Assembly: GCA_020746105.1 (NCBI GenBank)
Contig: CM036626.1
Span: 21,813,001-21,877,000 of the forward strand
Origin: Trogon surrucura
Lineage: Eukaryota; Chordata; Aves; Trogoniformes; Trogonidae
Reading direction: 5' to 3'
Length of the DNA: 64,000 nucleotides
Translations under genes and position numbers: made by a program
Notes under the pieces: model-generated
The model's input: the letters and a program-made list of their open reading frames with translations, nothing else
Database searches by the model: none
What the model was told of the DNA's origin: nothing
Shown: positions 48,449 through 59,304 of the stretch, in pieces
Layout: the number at the start of each line of letters is the position of its first letter
How positions within the stretch are numbered: position 1 is the stretch's first letter

Positions 48449-48676
48449 CAGTACTCCTCCCCGCCAGTCATGCACTTCTCGTAGACAGGTCCTTCCAGCT
48501 CTCTGTGGCTGGGGAAGATGCCCTCATGGTTAACGATGATGGTTTTGATGACCTCGTTGACATGGGCTTGGCAGGACACGGGATCCTGCCCGTCGGGAAT
48601 GTGCATCAGCGTGGGCCCGAAGCAGATGGCCAGGTTGTAGGGATCCATCATGTTCTCGTCGCTGTACTGCGACAGG
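48449..48676 (-). CDS. SRGAP3: SRGAP3 exon: end of RhoGAP domain
   Basis: 75 codons plus split ends. Begins HLSQYSDENMMDPYNLAICF, with the conserved asparagine N387 of the NLAxxFGP motif, and continues through HVNEVIKTIIVNHEGIFP to YEKCMTGGEEY. It ends the RhoGAP fold. The acceptor is TCGCAG and the donor GTAAGG. Confidence 0.96.
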
Positions 48677-48968
48677 CTGCGAGCACAAGCGTTAGGGAGC
48701 CGCAGGGCCGACCGTCCCCCCTCGCTCAGGGAAACCGCCCACCAACAAGCCCCACCGCCCAAAAAGGCCATCGTCACCGAGCTCCCCATCTCCCCTGAAC
48801 GCGCTCGCGGCCACGGCCGGGCGAGGCTGAGGAGGGAGCACAATATACAACTCCCCGTGGCAATACTGAAAAGGACTCATGCAACAGGGACAGGGAAGCC
48901 CTGAAAAAAAAAGGAGGGCAAGGAGAAACTCAAGTGAAAGAGGGAGAAAGAAAAAAAAAAAGACTCAC

Positions 48969-49074
48969 TGATTAAGGAAAGCAAAAAGATATCTCATGAC
49001 AACAATGACAGCCCGGGGCAGAGTGACGATGATCTGCTGGATTTGGTGCACTCTCTCGGTGGAGTTCTCGATTT
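48969..49074 (-). CDS. SRGAP3: SRGAP3 exon: RhoGAP helices
   Basis: Codes for KIENSTERVHQIQQIIVTLP then RAVIVVMRYLFAFLN. The pattern 'TLPRxVIVVMRYLFAFLNH' is conserved in srGAPs. The acceptor is TTCCAG and the donor GTGAGT. The split lysine is consistent with the previous exon. Confidence 0.95.
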
Positions 49075-51094
49075 CTGGAACACATGGACAGAAAGCACAT
49101 CCATAAACCTTCTCAGGACCAGACAACACGGCACCAGAGGGACCTCTTCCAGATCTAGTAGCCCACTAAGCAAAAAAAAACAAACCAACAGCCCGTTTCC
49201 AGATTTGACCCACCGGTTTGGCACTGATGTACAAGAGGAGAAGCAGGCGTAGTGCTCTTCCGTGGGTGAATTCACATCTATGTCCAGATTCAGCATAAAC
49301 AGAAAAATAAACATGCCCATGGCTTTATTTTTTAAATAACTGTTTATGCATTACTTAGTTCGTGCCTCAACAACCATTTCTCAAAAGCTTGAGTCAATAT
49401 GGCACTGGGAAATGGAGTACTGCTTGGTTTTCTCGTGCAGAGTTTAAAATGAGGCTTTTATTCACATTTCTCTATGGGTTAACCATCAGGTCCTTCCGAG
49501 CCCCTCTGCTCCAGTCTCCCACTGGTCTTATCGGGAATCTAATCCGAACCAGTTCTGAGTCAGCACTTCAAGATCCACTTCTCTCAGCAGCTAGTCCCTG
49601 CTCAACGTACTAGGCAGACAGTTAATCCAGTGGTTTTTATTTCACAGAGCTTTCCCGAGAGCAGTCAGCCTCAGGTGCATGGCAGAGATGTTTGATGTAC
49701 TGCGCTGGCTCAAACTTCAGCATTTGCTAATCACAGTAAAAGTCACTGGCAACATGTAGCCAGGCTGCCATTTGTTCAAAATTCTGAGCAAAATTTGGCT
49801 TTGTTACAAAGATGCAAATCTTTATAATATTTCATTTTGGAAATTTTTCTTTCTGAGGAATGTGTTCACCCCCTGGTATTGCTTACCAGGTCCTCTACTT
49901 CTTCAGTTTGGCTTTATTTAAGAGGATGTTTGTAAAAAAACCCCGAACAATCAAATAAACAAAAAATGGATAAAGATCGACGACAATCGGTATCTGTTCT
50001 GAAACCCAGAGGAACAAATTGTCTTCAAGCACTTGCCTTTTTTCACTTAGTAAAATGTTTCAACTGGCTGTAATTCAGAGGAATTAACGGAGGAATCATC
50101 AATCACTCTGCAACACAGGCACACCCCGGAGCGAACCTTTGCAAACAAAGTGCCTTTTCTATCCATCTCTCATCTGCATTTGAGAAACGCTTCCACACAA
50201 ACTCTCAGCGCCCCACAGGCAGACTGCTAACCCTTCCCCCGGCAGCACAAAGTGAACACCTCCCAGCACGGGTGGCATTTTACCGAGCAGTGGGTCTCAG
50301 AGGAAGGCTTCTTCAGTCTGCTTAGGTTGGGACACCTACTGCTCAGCCCGTGTTCACGTGGCAGAAAGGCAGATGCGCTTAAGGTCGGACTTGCAATGGG
50401 AACAAGGCACTTGAATTCATTCAAAATCTGCCCTTAACTGAAAGGTAGCAAGAGCAGCAGGGAAAGAAAGCTGAGGGAAAGGAAGATTGTTGCTGAAATG
50501 AGAGAAAGTAAAGAGGGAACGCTACCCAGAAAATTAACAGATGATGTCTGCAAAGACAAGCCCCCAGAAGCTTAAGAAATTGTGCAAAATGGCATTAACT
50601 AGGGGTGGTTCCAAAGCACAAGCCTATCTGCAAGCACAGTCACACCACCAAGGACCGGCTAAGTTTCCTGGCACCAACATGGACTTATCCTTGTCTCTGC
50701 AGGCTGTGCCCTGCGAGCCCCGTGGGGAGGGCGAGCCAGGCTAAACACTCCTGCCCGGGGCACGGACCTGAGGCAAAAATAGCTTCCTTTGCTCGCTGTG
50801 TTACAGGTGTGCTGCTCTGCTTCACGCATCAGGACTGAAAGGCAACAGTGAATTTCCTAAACCTACTATGTGAAACAACCGCTCCTGAGAAATAAGAGTG
50901 CATTCTTCTCCTTCTGGAACAAGCCCAGCCCTGTATCGTTCCCCTCCGGACAGCATCTGTCTCTCTTGCCGTCACTAAATCTAGCAGTTGCGCACATCAG
51001 CATCAGGGAGGGTGGAAGGAGGCACAAGCAGCGAAAGGCAAACGCAGCACTTGAGCACACGTTCACCCTGTTGCAAATAAAGTAGAATTAAAAT

Positions 51095-51571
51095 TGTAGA
51101 AGTAGTTAGGTTAAGGCTTTGACTGGCCAGGTAGGCCTTATGAGAATAACAAGTCTAGGAAAACAAGAAGGAATGTACTGAGAAAGAAGGAACAATAATC
51201 AAAGGAATCAGTAGGGCATATAGGACAAACAGGACTAGCAGAAATAACGAACAGTTGCTTAGGGAACAGTTGCTTAGGGATAAGAAAGGTGTATTGTATA
51301 AACAAAGCGGTTCTGGTGATGGGAATCAGTTAACCATTATCCTTAGGTTAGACAAGCATGAAAATTTATAAGTTTGGGGATAATTATCAATTGTTTCTGT
51401 ATGATGTAGAATTCTGTATGTAAGCCAAGTTGTAAAGGTATAAAAATTAAACAGAAAATGAGGGTCTTTGGAATCCTGACTTTGGACACTAGTCCTCAGG
51501 TTCCCGGGCCCTGAATAAAGCACCGCATAAACTGACACTCTGTTGGTTTGTGTCTTTGTTTACGGGCAACA
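51095..51571 (+). mobile_element. Probable solo LTR of an endogenous retrovirus
   Basis: About 477 bp bounded by TG and CA. It has the order expected of an LTR: a TATA box (TATAAAA, 51439-51445), AATAAA at 51514-51519 about 70 bp later, a GT/T-rich stretch (TGTTGGTTTGTGTCTTTG) right after it and the end GGGCAACA. No retroviral coding sequence flanks it, so it would be a solo LTR, in the sense opposite to SRGAP3. Target-site duplications are not clear, so the exact ends are uncertain. Confidence 0.65.
51250..51281 (+). repeat. Tandem duplication inside the LTR
   Basis: 'gaacagttgcttagg' occurs twice in a row. Upstream of the TATA box, where LTR enhancers often duplicate. Confidence 0.85.
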
Positions 51572-52149
51572 ACCCGTCAGTGCCCCTGAAGCCACCCATG
51601 TACCGAGATCCTCGAACCCCCAAACCGCCCCAACGCCTCTCCTGTAAAATAAAGTTGTCCTGTAGCCAAAGCTCACAACGTGCTCCTCTGTCACCTCCAA
51701 AACACCAAATTCACTCGGTCTTCTTCCTTTCCCCCTGGGCAGTAATTTCCATGACTTGCCAATAAATAAATGTCATCACTACAAGGTACTGAGAGAAACA
51801 GACCCCAGCTGGGGTATCTGTTTCTTCAGCTGCAGGGGAGCACGTGGAGCTGGGAGGAGAATTCAGGACAGAACAAGAAGCAACCAGGCTCTCCCTGATA
51901 TCAATCCCAGACTTTGTGACTAGAATCTCTCTGCCATTACCTCTGCTCACACCCCAAAGCACTTTCTGGTTTTCTTTGGGATGGGAGGCACACACAGCAA
52001 GCACTCGGAGAACAGCTGATCGAGTGAGGTTGAAACCAAGTCTGCAGCCTCAAGGTGCTGCTATGCGCAAAGCTCAGGTTATCTGCTCCCTGTTTATTGC
52101 TCCTTCTGTCCCACCCTACTCTCTGAGAAGAGCTGCCACATGTACTTAC

Positions 52150-52284
52150 TTATAGTAGATATCAAATCTTGAAACCTTTCCTTAGGAAAGAGGGGGTTTT
52201 CCAGTCCTCGGAAATACAGCTTCAAGACTCCAGCCACTGAATTAATGTCGCGTTCATTTTGATCGTCAGCAAGGGGATCTTCAC
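52150..52284 (-). CDS. SRGAP3: SRGAP3 exon: RhoGAP core
   Basis: 44 complete codons, EDPLADDQNERDINSVAGVL then KLYFRGLENPLFPKERFQDL and ISTI. The 'VAGVLKLYFRGLENPL' stretch is the GTPase-facing core of RhoGAP domains. The acceptor is GGGCAG and the donor GTAAGT. Confidence 0.96.
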
Positions 52285-53234
52285 CTGCCCAGAGAAGTGT
52301 TTTTATTTCCAGCATTACTGTCAAGTTTTTTCCTAACTCAGTGGAAACCTAAAATTTCCCACAGCCCAGAAAACCCTCCTGTGTGTACAACGGCAATGCT
52401 ACGCATTCAGCCAGCGAGAGGAGAGTTTAATAAATTACTCTGTGACACAGTGTCATGCTGAGACACGCTATAGCCCTACCAACAAAAAGCCAGTTTACTG
52501 TGGAGATTTCAAACCTTTCCTGAAGATGTTATTAATTGGTTCTCCTTCACAGTTTCCAGTCCAGTGCTTTTTTGCATTTGCAGCAACAGCTCAGAGGACT
52601 GAGCAGATCTAAATAATGGTGGGAGAAAGCCTGAGAAGACAAGCCTGGCTGGAGGATGCAATTATGCCTCTGGAATACCACTTCTGGATAGCATTGTACT
52701 GACTTCAATCTATAAAGGGCTTTCAAAACTCAAGGGATTTGGATACCAGTTCCCCTTAAATTGGATGTTCAATTCTTTCAGTCTGCTGGCAACTGCACCA
52801 CTGCCTTATTCACTGACCGGGCCACCTTCACCCTGATCCTTCCAGCGCTGCCCAAGGATCAACGCTGTCAGAAGCCAGGACCCCACCCAGACCGTCCCTC
52901 TCACAGCTTCACCTCCAGTCGGTGGCAGTAGGATTGCTCTGCCCCGCCTTGCCTTGCACCTTCAGTGGGATTTTCTCAAACAGAATCACTGGCAACTCCA
53001 CAACCAACACTGCCACCAGGTACAAGGCTGCTCTTCCCTTGACAAACTGTTGCAGGAAGGAAGAAAATGCATCCCCAGAAAACTATCTGATGGCTCTTAT
53101 CTGAGGCTTTCATGCTCTTAACTAATGACCGTGGAAAAGATCTCCCCACCGAGCCCTGCTTCTCATGCTCTGATGTCTGACGCGCCCTGCACACACGGAG
53201 CTCCCGGCTGTAGCCGCACAACCCGGCAACACAC
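52285..53234 (-). other. SRGAP3: SRGAP3 intron
   Basis: 0.95 kb of unique intron sequence; no gene or clear repeat. Confidence 0.8.
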
Positions 53235-53312
53235 CTCTCTCAAATGAATTCTTGATGTCGTTGACCTCCACCTGGGAGCCGGGGACCCGGAAAATGCCCT
53301 GCTGCTGAAGGC
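53235..53312 (-). CDS. SRGAP3: SRGAP3 exon: RhoGAP arginine finger
   Basis: Codes for GLQQQGIFRVPGSQVEVNDI then KNSFER. The arginine in GIFRVPGS (residue 275 of the visible part) is the catalytic arginine finger that stimulates GTP hydrolysis; it is intact. The acceptor is TTCCAG and the donor GTGTGT. Confidence 0.96.
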
Positions 53313-53724
53313 CTGGAAAAGAACAATGTTTTAGAATAGACTTCTGCAACTGCTACACAGTAGTTTCTGGTAAAGAACAGCAGAAACCAGAAGTCGGTGT
53401 ACCCAGAAGGGCTCAGAGCAAGAAGGGGACAGCTCGCTACGATTCATTTCTGCTCACACTCTCCAGTCAAGGGCCCCCCAGATCAAAGTGTTGGAAGGGC
53501 TCCGGTTGGCCCAGGGCCTGAGTGAACAATTTAACCTGAATAAGTGCTAACAAGACCTAAATACTTGCCAGTCATCCGATGCTACATCCCAGCAACGCCA
53601 CTGTAACTATAACTCAAGCCCAAGCAGCAAGGGCCGCAGGGATCTCCACTGGACTCCACTGCTAACAACAACAACTTCATTTCCCTTGCACAAGGTTTCT
53701 GTTGATATTACTGAATTGACTTAC
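53313..53724 (-). other. SRGAP3: SRGAP3 intron
   Basis: 0.4 kb, nothing recognised. Confidence 0.8.
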
Positions 53725-53785
53725 CGTATAAATTGATGTAACGAATGCAGCTTTCTACTACAAGTGGAATAGCCTGTCCTGAATC
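53725..53785 (-). CDS. SRGAP3: SRGAP3 exon: RhoGAP start
   Basis: 20 codons plus one base: DSGQAIPLVVESCIRYINLY. This is the first helix of the RhoGAP fold. The acceptor is GTGAAG, a little unusual in having a weak pyrimidine tract, but frame and phase fit exactly; the donor is GTAAGT. Confidence 0.95.
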
Positions 53786-56176
53786 CTTCACGAAATGAAA
53801 GGAAAAAGTACAGAATTACTGGTTTATTCACAACAAAGCATGGGAGATGCATTAAAGACTGCAAAAACAGAGATTTGAAGATCAGTGCCACTGAGTTTAG
53901 TAAGAGGACAGGCAAGAAAAGGAGGTGTTACACATTGAGCCATCAAAAAGAGCTGAGTAAGCTATGTGCAGTCAGTTACACACAAAAAAACCTTTCACTA
54001 AAGTGTGCGGAAGCCTGCTGCTCACTGTCGGGTTGAGACATGGGGCTGATGCAACGGGATCACAGCTATTCCATTTCCAAGGTGCAATGCTGAACCGAAG
54101 TAAAACTGGTGCTGTACCTGTCTGCTGAGATAAGCTTCCAGTAACGGAGCTTAAAACAGCGTTTCCACCTAAAGAAAGCGCCACTGTCAGCAGATGTGAA
54201 AAAGCCAGCACTCTGCATGAAATGAAGCACCTGTATTTGAACCTGTGAGGAGTTTTGGCTTTTGCTTCAAAGCTGCTCCTCTCCAGACTCCTCATGGAAG
54301 GAGCTCAAGGAGGAACGTGAGCGGTGTCTGACCGCCTCAATGGACAGTCCCGCTCCTTAGGGGCTTTGTTTGGTGGCTTTTCCCAGCACAGTTGCACCTC
54401 TCTGGCTAATTTACTCTGTCTTGTGGACAGGCCTCCAGTAAATACCTGATTTCTCGTTCGCGCATTCCTCCTTCCTCTGAGAACACAAAAAAGCAGCAGA
54501 GCGGGAAGAAAAGAAAAGATTAAGCAAGGATAAGTTCAGTTAGAGACAAGCATCTCTTTCGGAGGCCATGAACGCTCAAATGCAATGGCAGCTTAGCAAG
54601 GTCCGAGCCAGGCCTCCAGCCTGCCCGCCCGCCCTCCCAAACCCCGTCTGGCCGCTGCACCCCAGCCTCGGCCACCGGCACCGCCAGCCTCTCGGATTTC
54701 TCCCCTCCCCAGGACGAGGCTCTGTGACTCCGTGTGACTCCGTGTGACTCCGTGCACTGAGGAGGCCTGAGGAGCCTCCACTGGCACCGGCCCCGCGTCT
54801 GCTCAGATCGATTTCCAGCACAGATAATCCTGCCTCCACAGCGCTGAGCGGGCTGGACTTTAATGAGCATTACTTTTTTTAAAAATCAGTTTAAGTAAGG
54901 AATAATTACAAGTATTAAAGAGATTACTGGCTTTGTCAGGCAGGCCTGTAGATGGCTTGTGACAGGGGGCTGTTTACAAACACAGCCTTTGGGCTTACGG
55001 CTGCCCTGAAAGAGCCTACGAGAATAAACTGGAGCCGGACAGTGCCTCTCAGTTTACCTAATCCAACAGTTTGTCATTACCGCTTCCCGCAGTATTTTCA
55101 CTAAAGCTTCCTTCAGCACAGGATTAAACGCTCTGAGCAACTGGAAGAGCACTGCTTCCTTTGGAGACCCCTCCAGCAGGCAGGCAATAGCAAAGCGCTG
55201 GGTTTTGGAGGAGCAGCAGCTGTGTAGCTGGAGGTATCCTTTGGGACAAACCCCACATCCACATCTCCTCATTTTTCTCCTCAAACCTCTCCTTCTGGGC
55301 AATTTCCTAGGAAGAGAACAGCCAAATGCCCCCTTCCATGGGGACTGCACTGGTATTAATTGAGTTCATCTGAGTTCACCCCAGCTCAAACAGAGCAAAC
55401 ACTTTGGCTGACATTTGTGGAGGCCACACGCCTCCCGTGGGGGATGCTCGGGGCTCTTGCCTGCCCTTCCCGCGGGACAACCGCCCTCTGGGGCTGCGGG
55501 AAGGGGCCGCTGGGATCCCCCCAAATACCGACTGCACCCGCCAGCAGCTGGCACTGGGATGAGCTGGGCTGGCCGTTACTAAGAGTCTGTTTAAGGATGA
55601 GGAGAGCATGGCCACCCTCCCACACAGCCACCCACAGGCAGGGCAGTTCAGCATCAGGCTGCCAGCCCTCAGGGCTAGGAGACACCTTCTGGGAGCTCAG
55701 GAGTCATTTTATCTTCCTCCTCAGCCATGGGGGAAGACGACCACCAAAAACATGTGGAGAAGGGGAAGGTGGGGGGATCTGTTGATCCTTTGAGGGGGCT
55801 GGGCTGTCTTTGCTGTCTGACCTCCCTTCCTGGGACGGGTGGGAGCAGCGGGGGACGACGGGGATGTCGTCACATCAAGAGCACCTCATGCTGCGCATGA
55901 GGTCACACAACGGCCACCAGCGCCAAGGGTCCTCATTGCCACCCTTGCCCCGGGCACGCAGGCGGCCGCGGGATGGGTAACGCACAGAAGGCATGAAGGG
56001 TGAGGACAGCTACAGAGAGAAATCGTCACCGAGGCAAAGCACGTGCTGGCCACGTCAACTGGGTGCAGGGCATCCCGGAGAGCCCCCCGAGGAAGGAAAG
56101 CAGCCAGCAGTTAGGACAGGAAAGCCACCATTACATTCGCAGCGTTCATAAACTCTTACTGTCAGCCAGCGAGTAC
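53786..56176 (-). other. SRGAP3: SRGAP3 intron
   Basis: 2.4 kb. Includes a 10-bp tandem repeat at 54723-54754 and GC-rich stretches at 54.6-54.8 and 55.4-55.9 kb with open frames on both strands but no family resemblance. Confidence 0.8.
54723..54754 (+). repeat. 10-bp tandem repeat
   Basis: Three units of TGTGACTCCG (one slightly changed). Confidence 0.9.
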
Positions 56177-56279
56177 CTTAATGAACGTTTCCATATTGCC
56201 GTTAAAGAGTTTATGATTATAGACTGAGAGAGGCCTAGGTCTCCTCATTTTCTGTGGCTTAGGGGGAAGACATGGGGGC
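56177..56279 (-). CDS. SRGAP3: SRGAP3 exon: proline/basic linker
   Basis: Completes an arginine, then PPCLPPKPQKMRRPRPLSVY and NHKLFNGNMETFIK. A proline-rich, basic linker between the F-BARx and RhoGAP domains; PPKP is a possible SH3 ligand (inference). The acceptor is CTCCCAG and the donor GTACTC. Leaves in phase 0. Confidence 0.95.
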
Positions 56280-59276
56280 CTGGGAGAAAATGGAACAAAA
56301 TAAATCAACAAAAACACCAACATAAATGCAATGGCAGGGTGAAATCTCAAAGGTTAAGAAATAAATTGAACAGAAAATCTCCTCTGTGAGGACTCGACAT
56401 GCGGCTCCAAGTACTGAGGCTTCAGTGTCCCCACCGCGTCCCTCCCCAGTCACGGGGGACCCTCGGGTCCGCTCACCCCAAAGCCCTGAAGTCAAGGTCA
56501 AGACCACAGCCTTTATTCAAGTAATAAAATCAAATTAATTTTGACAATAGCAGCATTTAACTGCCATAAGCCAACCTACCCATCACTTTCCATCCCCGTA
56601 TCCTTCCAGTACTTCCCTACCAGGCAGGCTCTGAGCTCGGCTGCAGCGACAGACCACCCACCCCGTGGCACTACAGGCCTCCTCAAGAGTCCCAGTTCCT
56701 CCTGTAACCAACAGCCGTCTCCAGAAATCAGATGGTGACAGAGCAGTAACTGTACCAACAACCCCAGCCCCAACGAACGGCGGCTGACGGGGAACGCTCC
56801 TCGTGCGGAACTGGCTTCCTTCCCGCCAGAGAGCCCTCGAGCTGCCACACACAGCGGGGTCACACCCGCCTGTGGCACCCACCATCTGCAGAGACATTCG
56901 CCCTGCCTGAGACGCTAAACACTGAAACTGCTGCTCAGCGGTTTTGCTAGTACCAGGGATGACATTTTTAACACCTGCCTCCTACCTCCACCAGTCCAGC
57001 TCTCTGTCTGAAAAAGCACCAAGAGCAGCTCAGAGTTCACCTGGTTCCATGACACATCCAAAGTAAACCACATCTACCCCTGGAAAACGCTGGCTACTCC
57101 TGTTTATTCCTAAGCAGTTCTCACTCTGCTCTTAGATGGCCAGAAAGAGGGAAGTGGGAACCTCTCCACCTCCCTGTAGCTAACTTCTGTTTGGGAGACA
57201 TCCACAGGGACATGAACCATCTTCCATCCGTCCGGCAGGCATTCCCAAGATTCAAACCACCAAACAAAAAGGCAGGCAGGCAACACAGACGGGCAAACCT
57301 GCAAACCCTCCCCAGCTCTGTAAGAACAGAAAGGCGGGCACATGCGTCAGGGAGTGGCGTGACCCCCACCAGCCAGGGACCGAGGGTCCTCATCAGTCTC
57401 AGGAACAGACCTTGAAGATGCTGTTTGTCTTCAGCAAGGGAAAGAGACACCTAATGCTCCCCGAAATGAGCCCACAGAAACGTGTGGCTTAATTTTAGCA
57501 CAGCAACAGGAATGTGGAGGGCTGATTTCATTAACGCTATTCACATTTTGATTTCTCCTCCTATTCACATTTTGATTTCTCCTCCTATTCACATTTTGAT
57601 TTCTCCTTCTGTGATGGACATTAAGACCAAAGTGCCTAGATCTGGAAAAGGGAGAAAAATACCATGAGACCTCTAAGTGGTTTCTGATCTGTCCTCTATC
57701 CCCAGGCTCTACGGATGTCTGTAGAGGAAAGATCGTGACCGCAAACGAAAATGAGCGCTAGGAGCCTTCACACCAAAGTTCTCACAGAGCAGAGTCGAAC
57801 GGACACGTGCAATGTACACAGAGCTACGATGCAAAGGTGACAGTTGATCCACTGGTTCTTTAACCTTTAACTGAGCAAGCTGGCTCTGCACTCTTGCTTC
57901 TATCCACCAGAAGCCACTGCTGTCCACCCCAGCGCCGTGCTGCAGCCCAGCGCCAGCGCGTTTGCTGCTGCACAGTCTCCTCTCCCGGGCGACGCCGGTG
58001 CGAGGCGGCCGGGCCTCCGCTCAGCCTGGTGGGAAGGTTGTCCTGCCCACACTTACAGCCCTGCCTCACACAAGAAGGAGATTGTCTCTTGTTTGCTTTT
58101 CCTTTGTGAAGAAAAAGCAACCGCTGAAACAAAAGCAAACAGAAGCAGCGGGGAGCTGTGCCATCATCCCTCATGTAGGAGGCTGTTATTCATTCTTTCG
58201 ATTGTTTTGGCCCACAACACCGCCGCCCCACGGGCACCCACTCCTGAGAAACAAAGAACTCAACAGCAAATCCCCCCCAATAATTTTACCTCAGCGTTGG
58301 GCCGTGCTTCCCTCGGCTCAGCAGCCAGTCCGGCCCAGCGCTCCCGCGGGGCAGGAGCTCCCCTCGGGTTGTGTCTGCAGCCCCCAGACACTCCCTGGGC
58401 ACCCGGGGCAGGGAGAGGTACCCGGGAGCACGGCCACGAGCAGCCCCCTGGAGCAGGAAAAGTCCCTCTTTGTCTTGGGGTGCCCAGCCCCAGCAGCCAG
58501 AAAGCCCCCACTGCCCCAGCGCCCGCTGCCAGGACAGCTTCAGCACTTCCAGCGAGGAGTGTTTTGGTTTTTTTTTCTGCTGGTATTGCAAATTTTGTTA
58601 AACACTGAAGCACGGTTGTAAAAAATTTGCAGAGAGAGAGGTTGTACGTGTTCTGGGGAGATGTTTGGAGGCTTTGCTGGACCACATTTATTGTTAGAAG
58701 TCCAGCCCGCTCAGAGCAAGCCAGCAGTGCTCTGTGGAGATGCTTTATGGACTGGACGCAGATCAAAGCCTCCTGCCCATTAGATTTGCCCCTAGCAGAG
58801 AGGGATGACAGTCTGAGAACACAAGCATGCTCTGCACTCCTACGCAAAGCAGCCAGAGCTGGGAGAGGCTTGTGGGGACATATCAAAGTCCTCAAATGAG
58901 CAGGGATGGTAGGGAGCGGGGGACACCCTTGCGTTGTGCTGCTGAACACAACCCAAGCCCAGCCATGCACAAGGCGCCGCACCGCGCCGACACAGCACTT
59001 CCAGGCCCTGCACAGCAAGTCAGCTAGAAATCACGCGGCAGCAAAACCAAGGGCCTGACTGTCGTCACCCTAAGTAAGCCCCTTCAGGCAATGCAGCTGA
59101 GAAGCAGAGCAGTCGTGTGGGGACCCGGACTGGCAGCACAGGGTGCTGGAACACGGGCCAACCCGAACTGCCCCGCGCTGTGTCGGCAGCAGAGCAAAGC
59201 GCCCTTCCCACGGCCACCCTCCTTCGACCACAGCAAGCCCTCCCCACAGACAGACAGAGTGGAAGAAACTGCTCAC
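56280..59276 (-). other. SRGAP3: SRGAP3 intron
   Basis: 3.0 kb with the 24-bp minisatellite at 57.54 kb. A 252-codon minus-strand frame at 58260-59018 has no recognisable domain and is judged chance in GC-rich sequence. Confidence 0.75.
57537..57608 (+). repeat. 24-bp minisatellite, three copies
   Basis: Three almost perfect copies of a unit starting CTATTCACATTTTGATTTCT. The unit is a multiple of three, so it keeps an open frame (HILISPPI repeated), but this is intron sequence antisense to SRGAP3. Confidence 0.95.
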
Positions 59277-59304
59277 CTGGTTGTTCCGCACTCGGCTCTT
59301 TCAC
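59277..59304 (-). CDS. SRGAP3: SRGAP3 microexon of 28 bp
   Basis: Codes for GERAECGTTR with split codons at both ends (2 + 24 + 2 bases). It has a good acceptor (CTTCACAG) and donor (GTGAGC), and the peptide matches the human protein at this point. It lies between 2.0-kb and 3.0-kb introns and is easy for gene predictors to miss. Confidence 0.95.

Larger units (their letters stand above)
49075..52149 (-). other. SRGAP3: SRGAP3 intron within the RhoGAP domain
   Basis: 3.1 kb, the longest intron here. It contains the probable solo LTR at 51095-51571. The rest is unique sequence without genes. Confidence 0.8.

Noticed and set aside
58260-59018. 252-codon minus-strand open frame in an SRGAP3 intron
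   Set aside because: No domain, low-complexity GC-rich 3' half, frames equally open on the other strand. SRGAP3 reads across it with matching exons on both sides.
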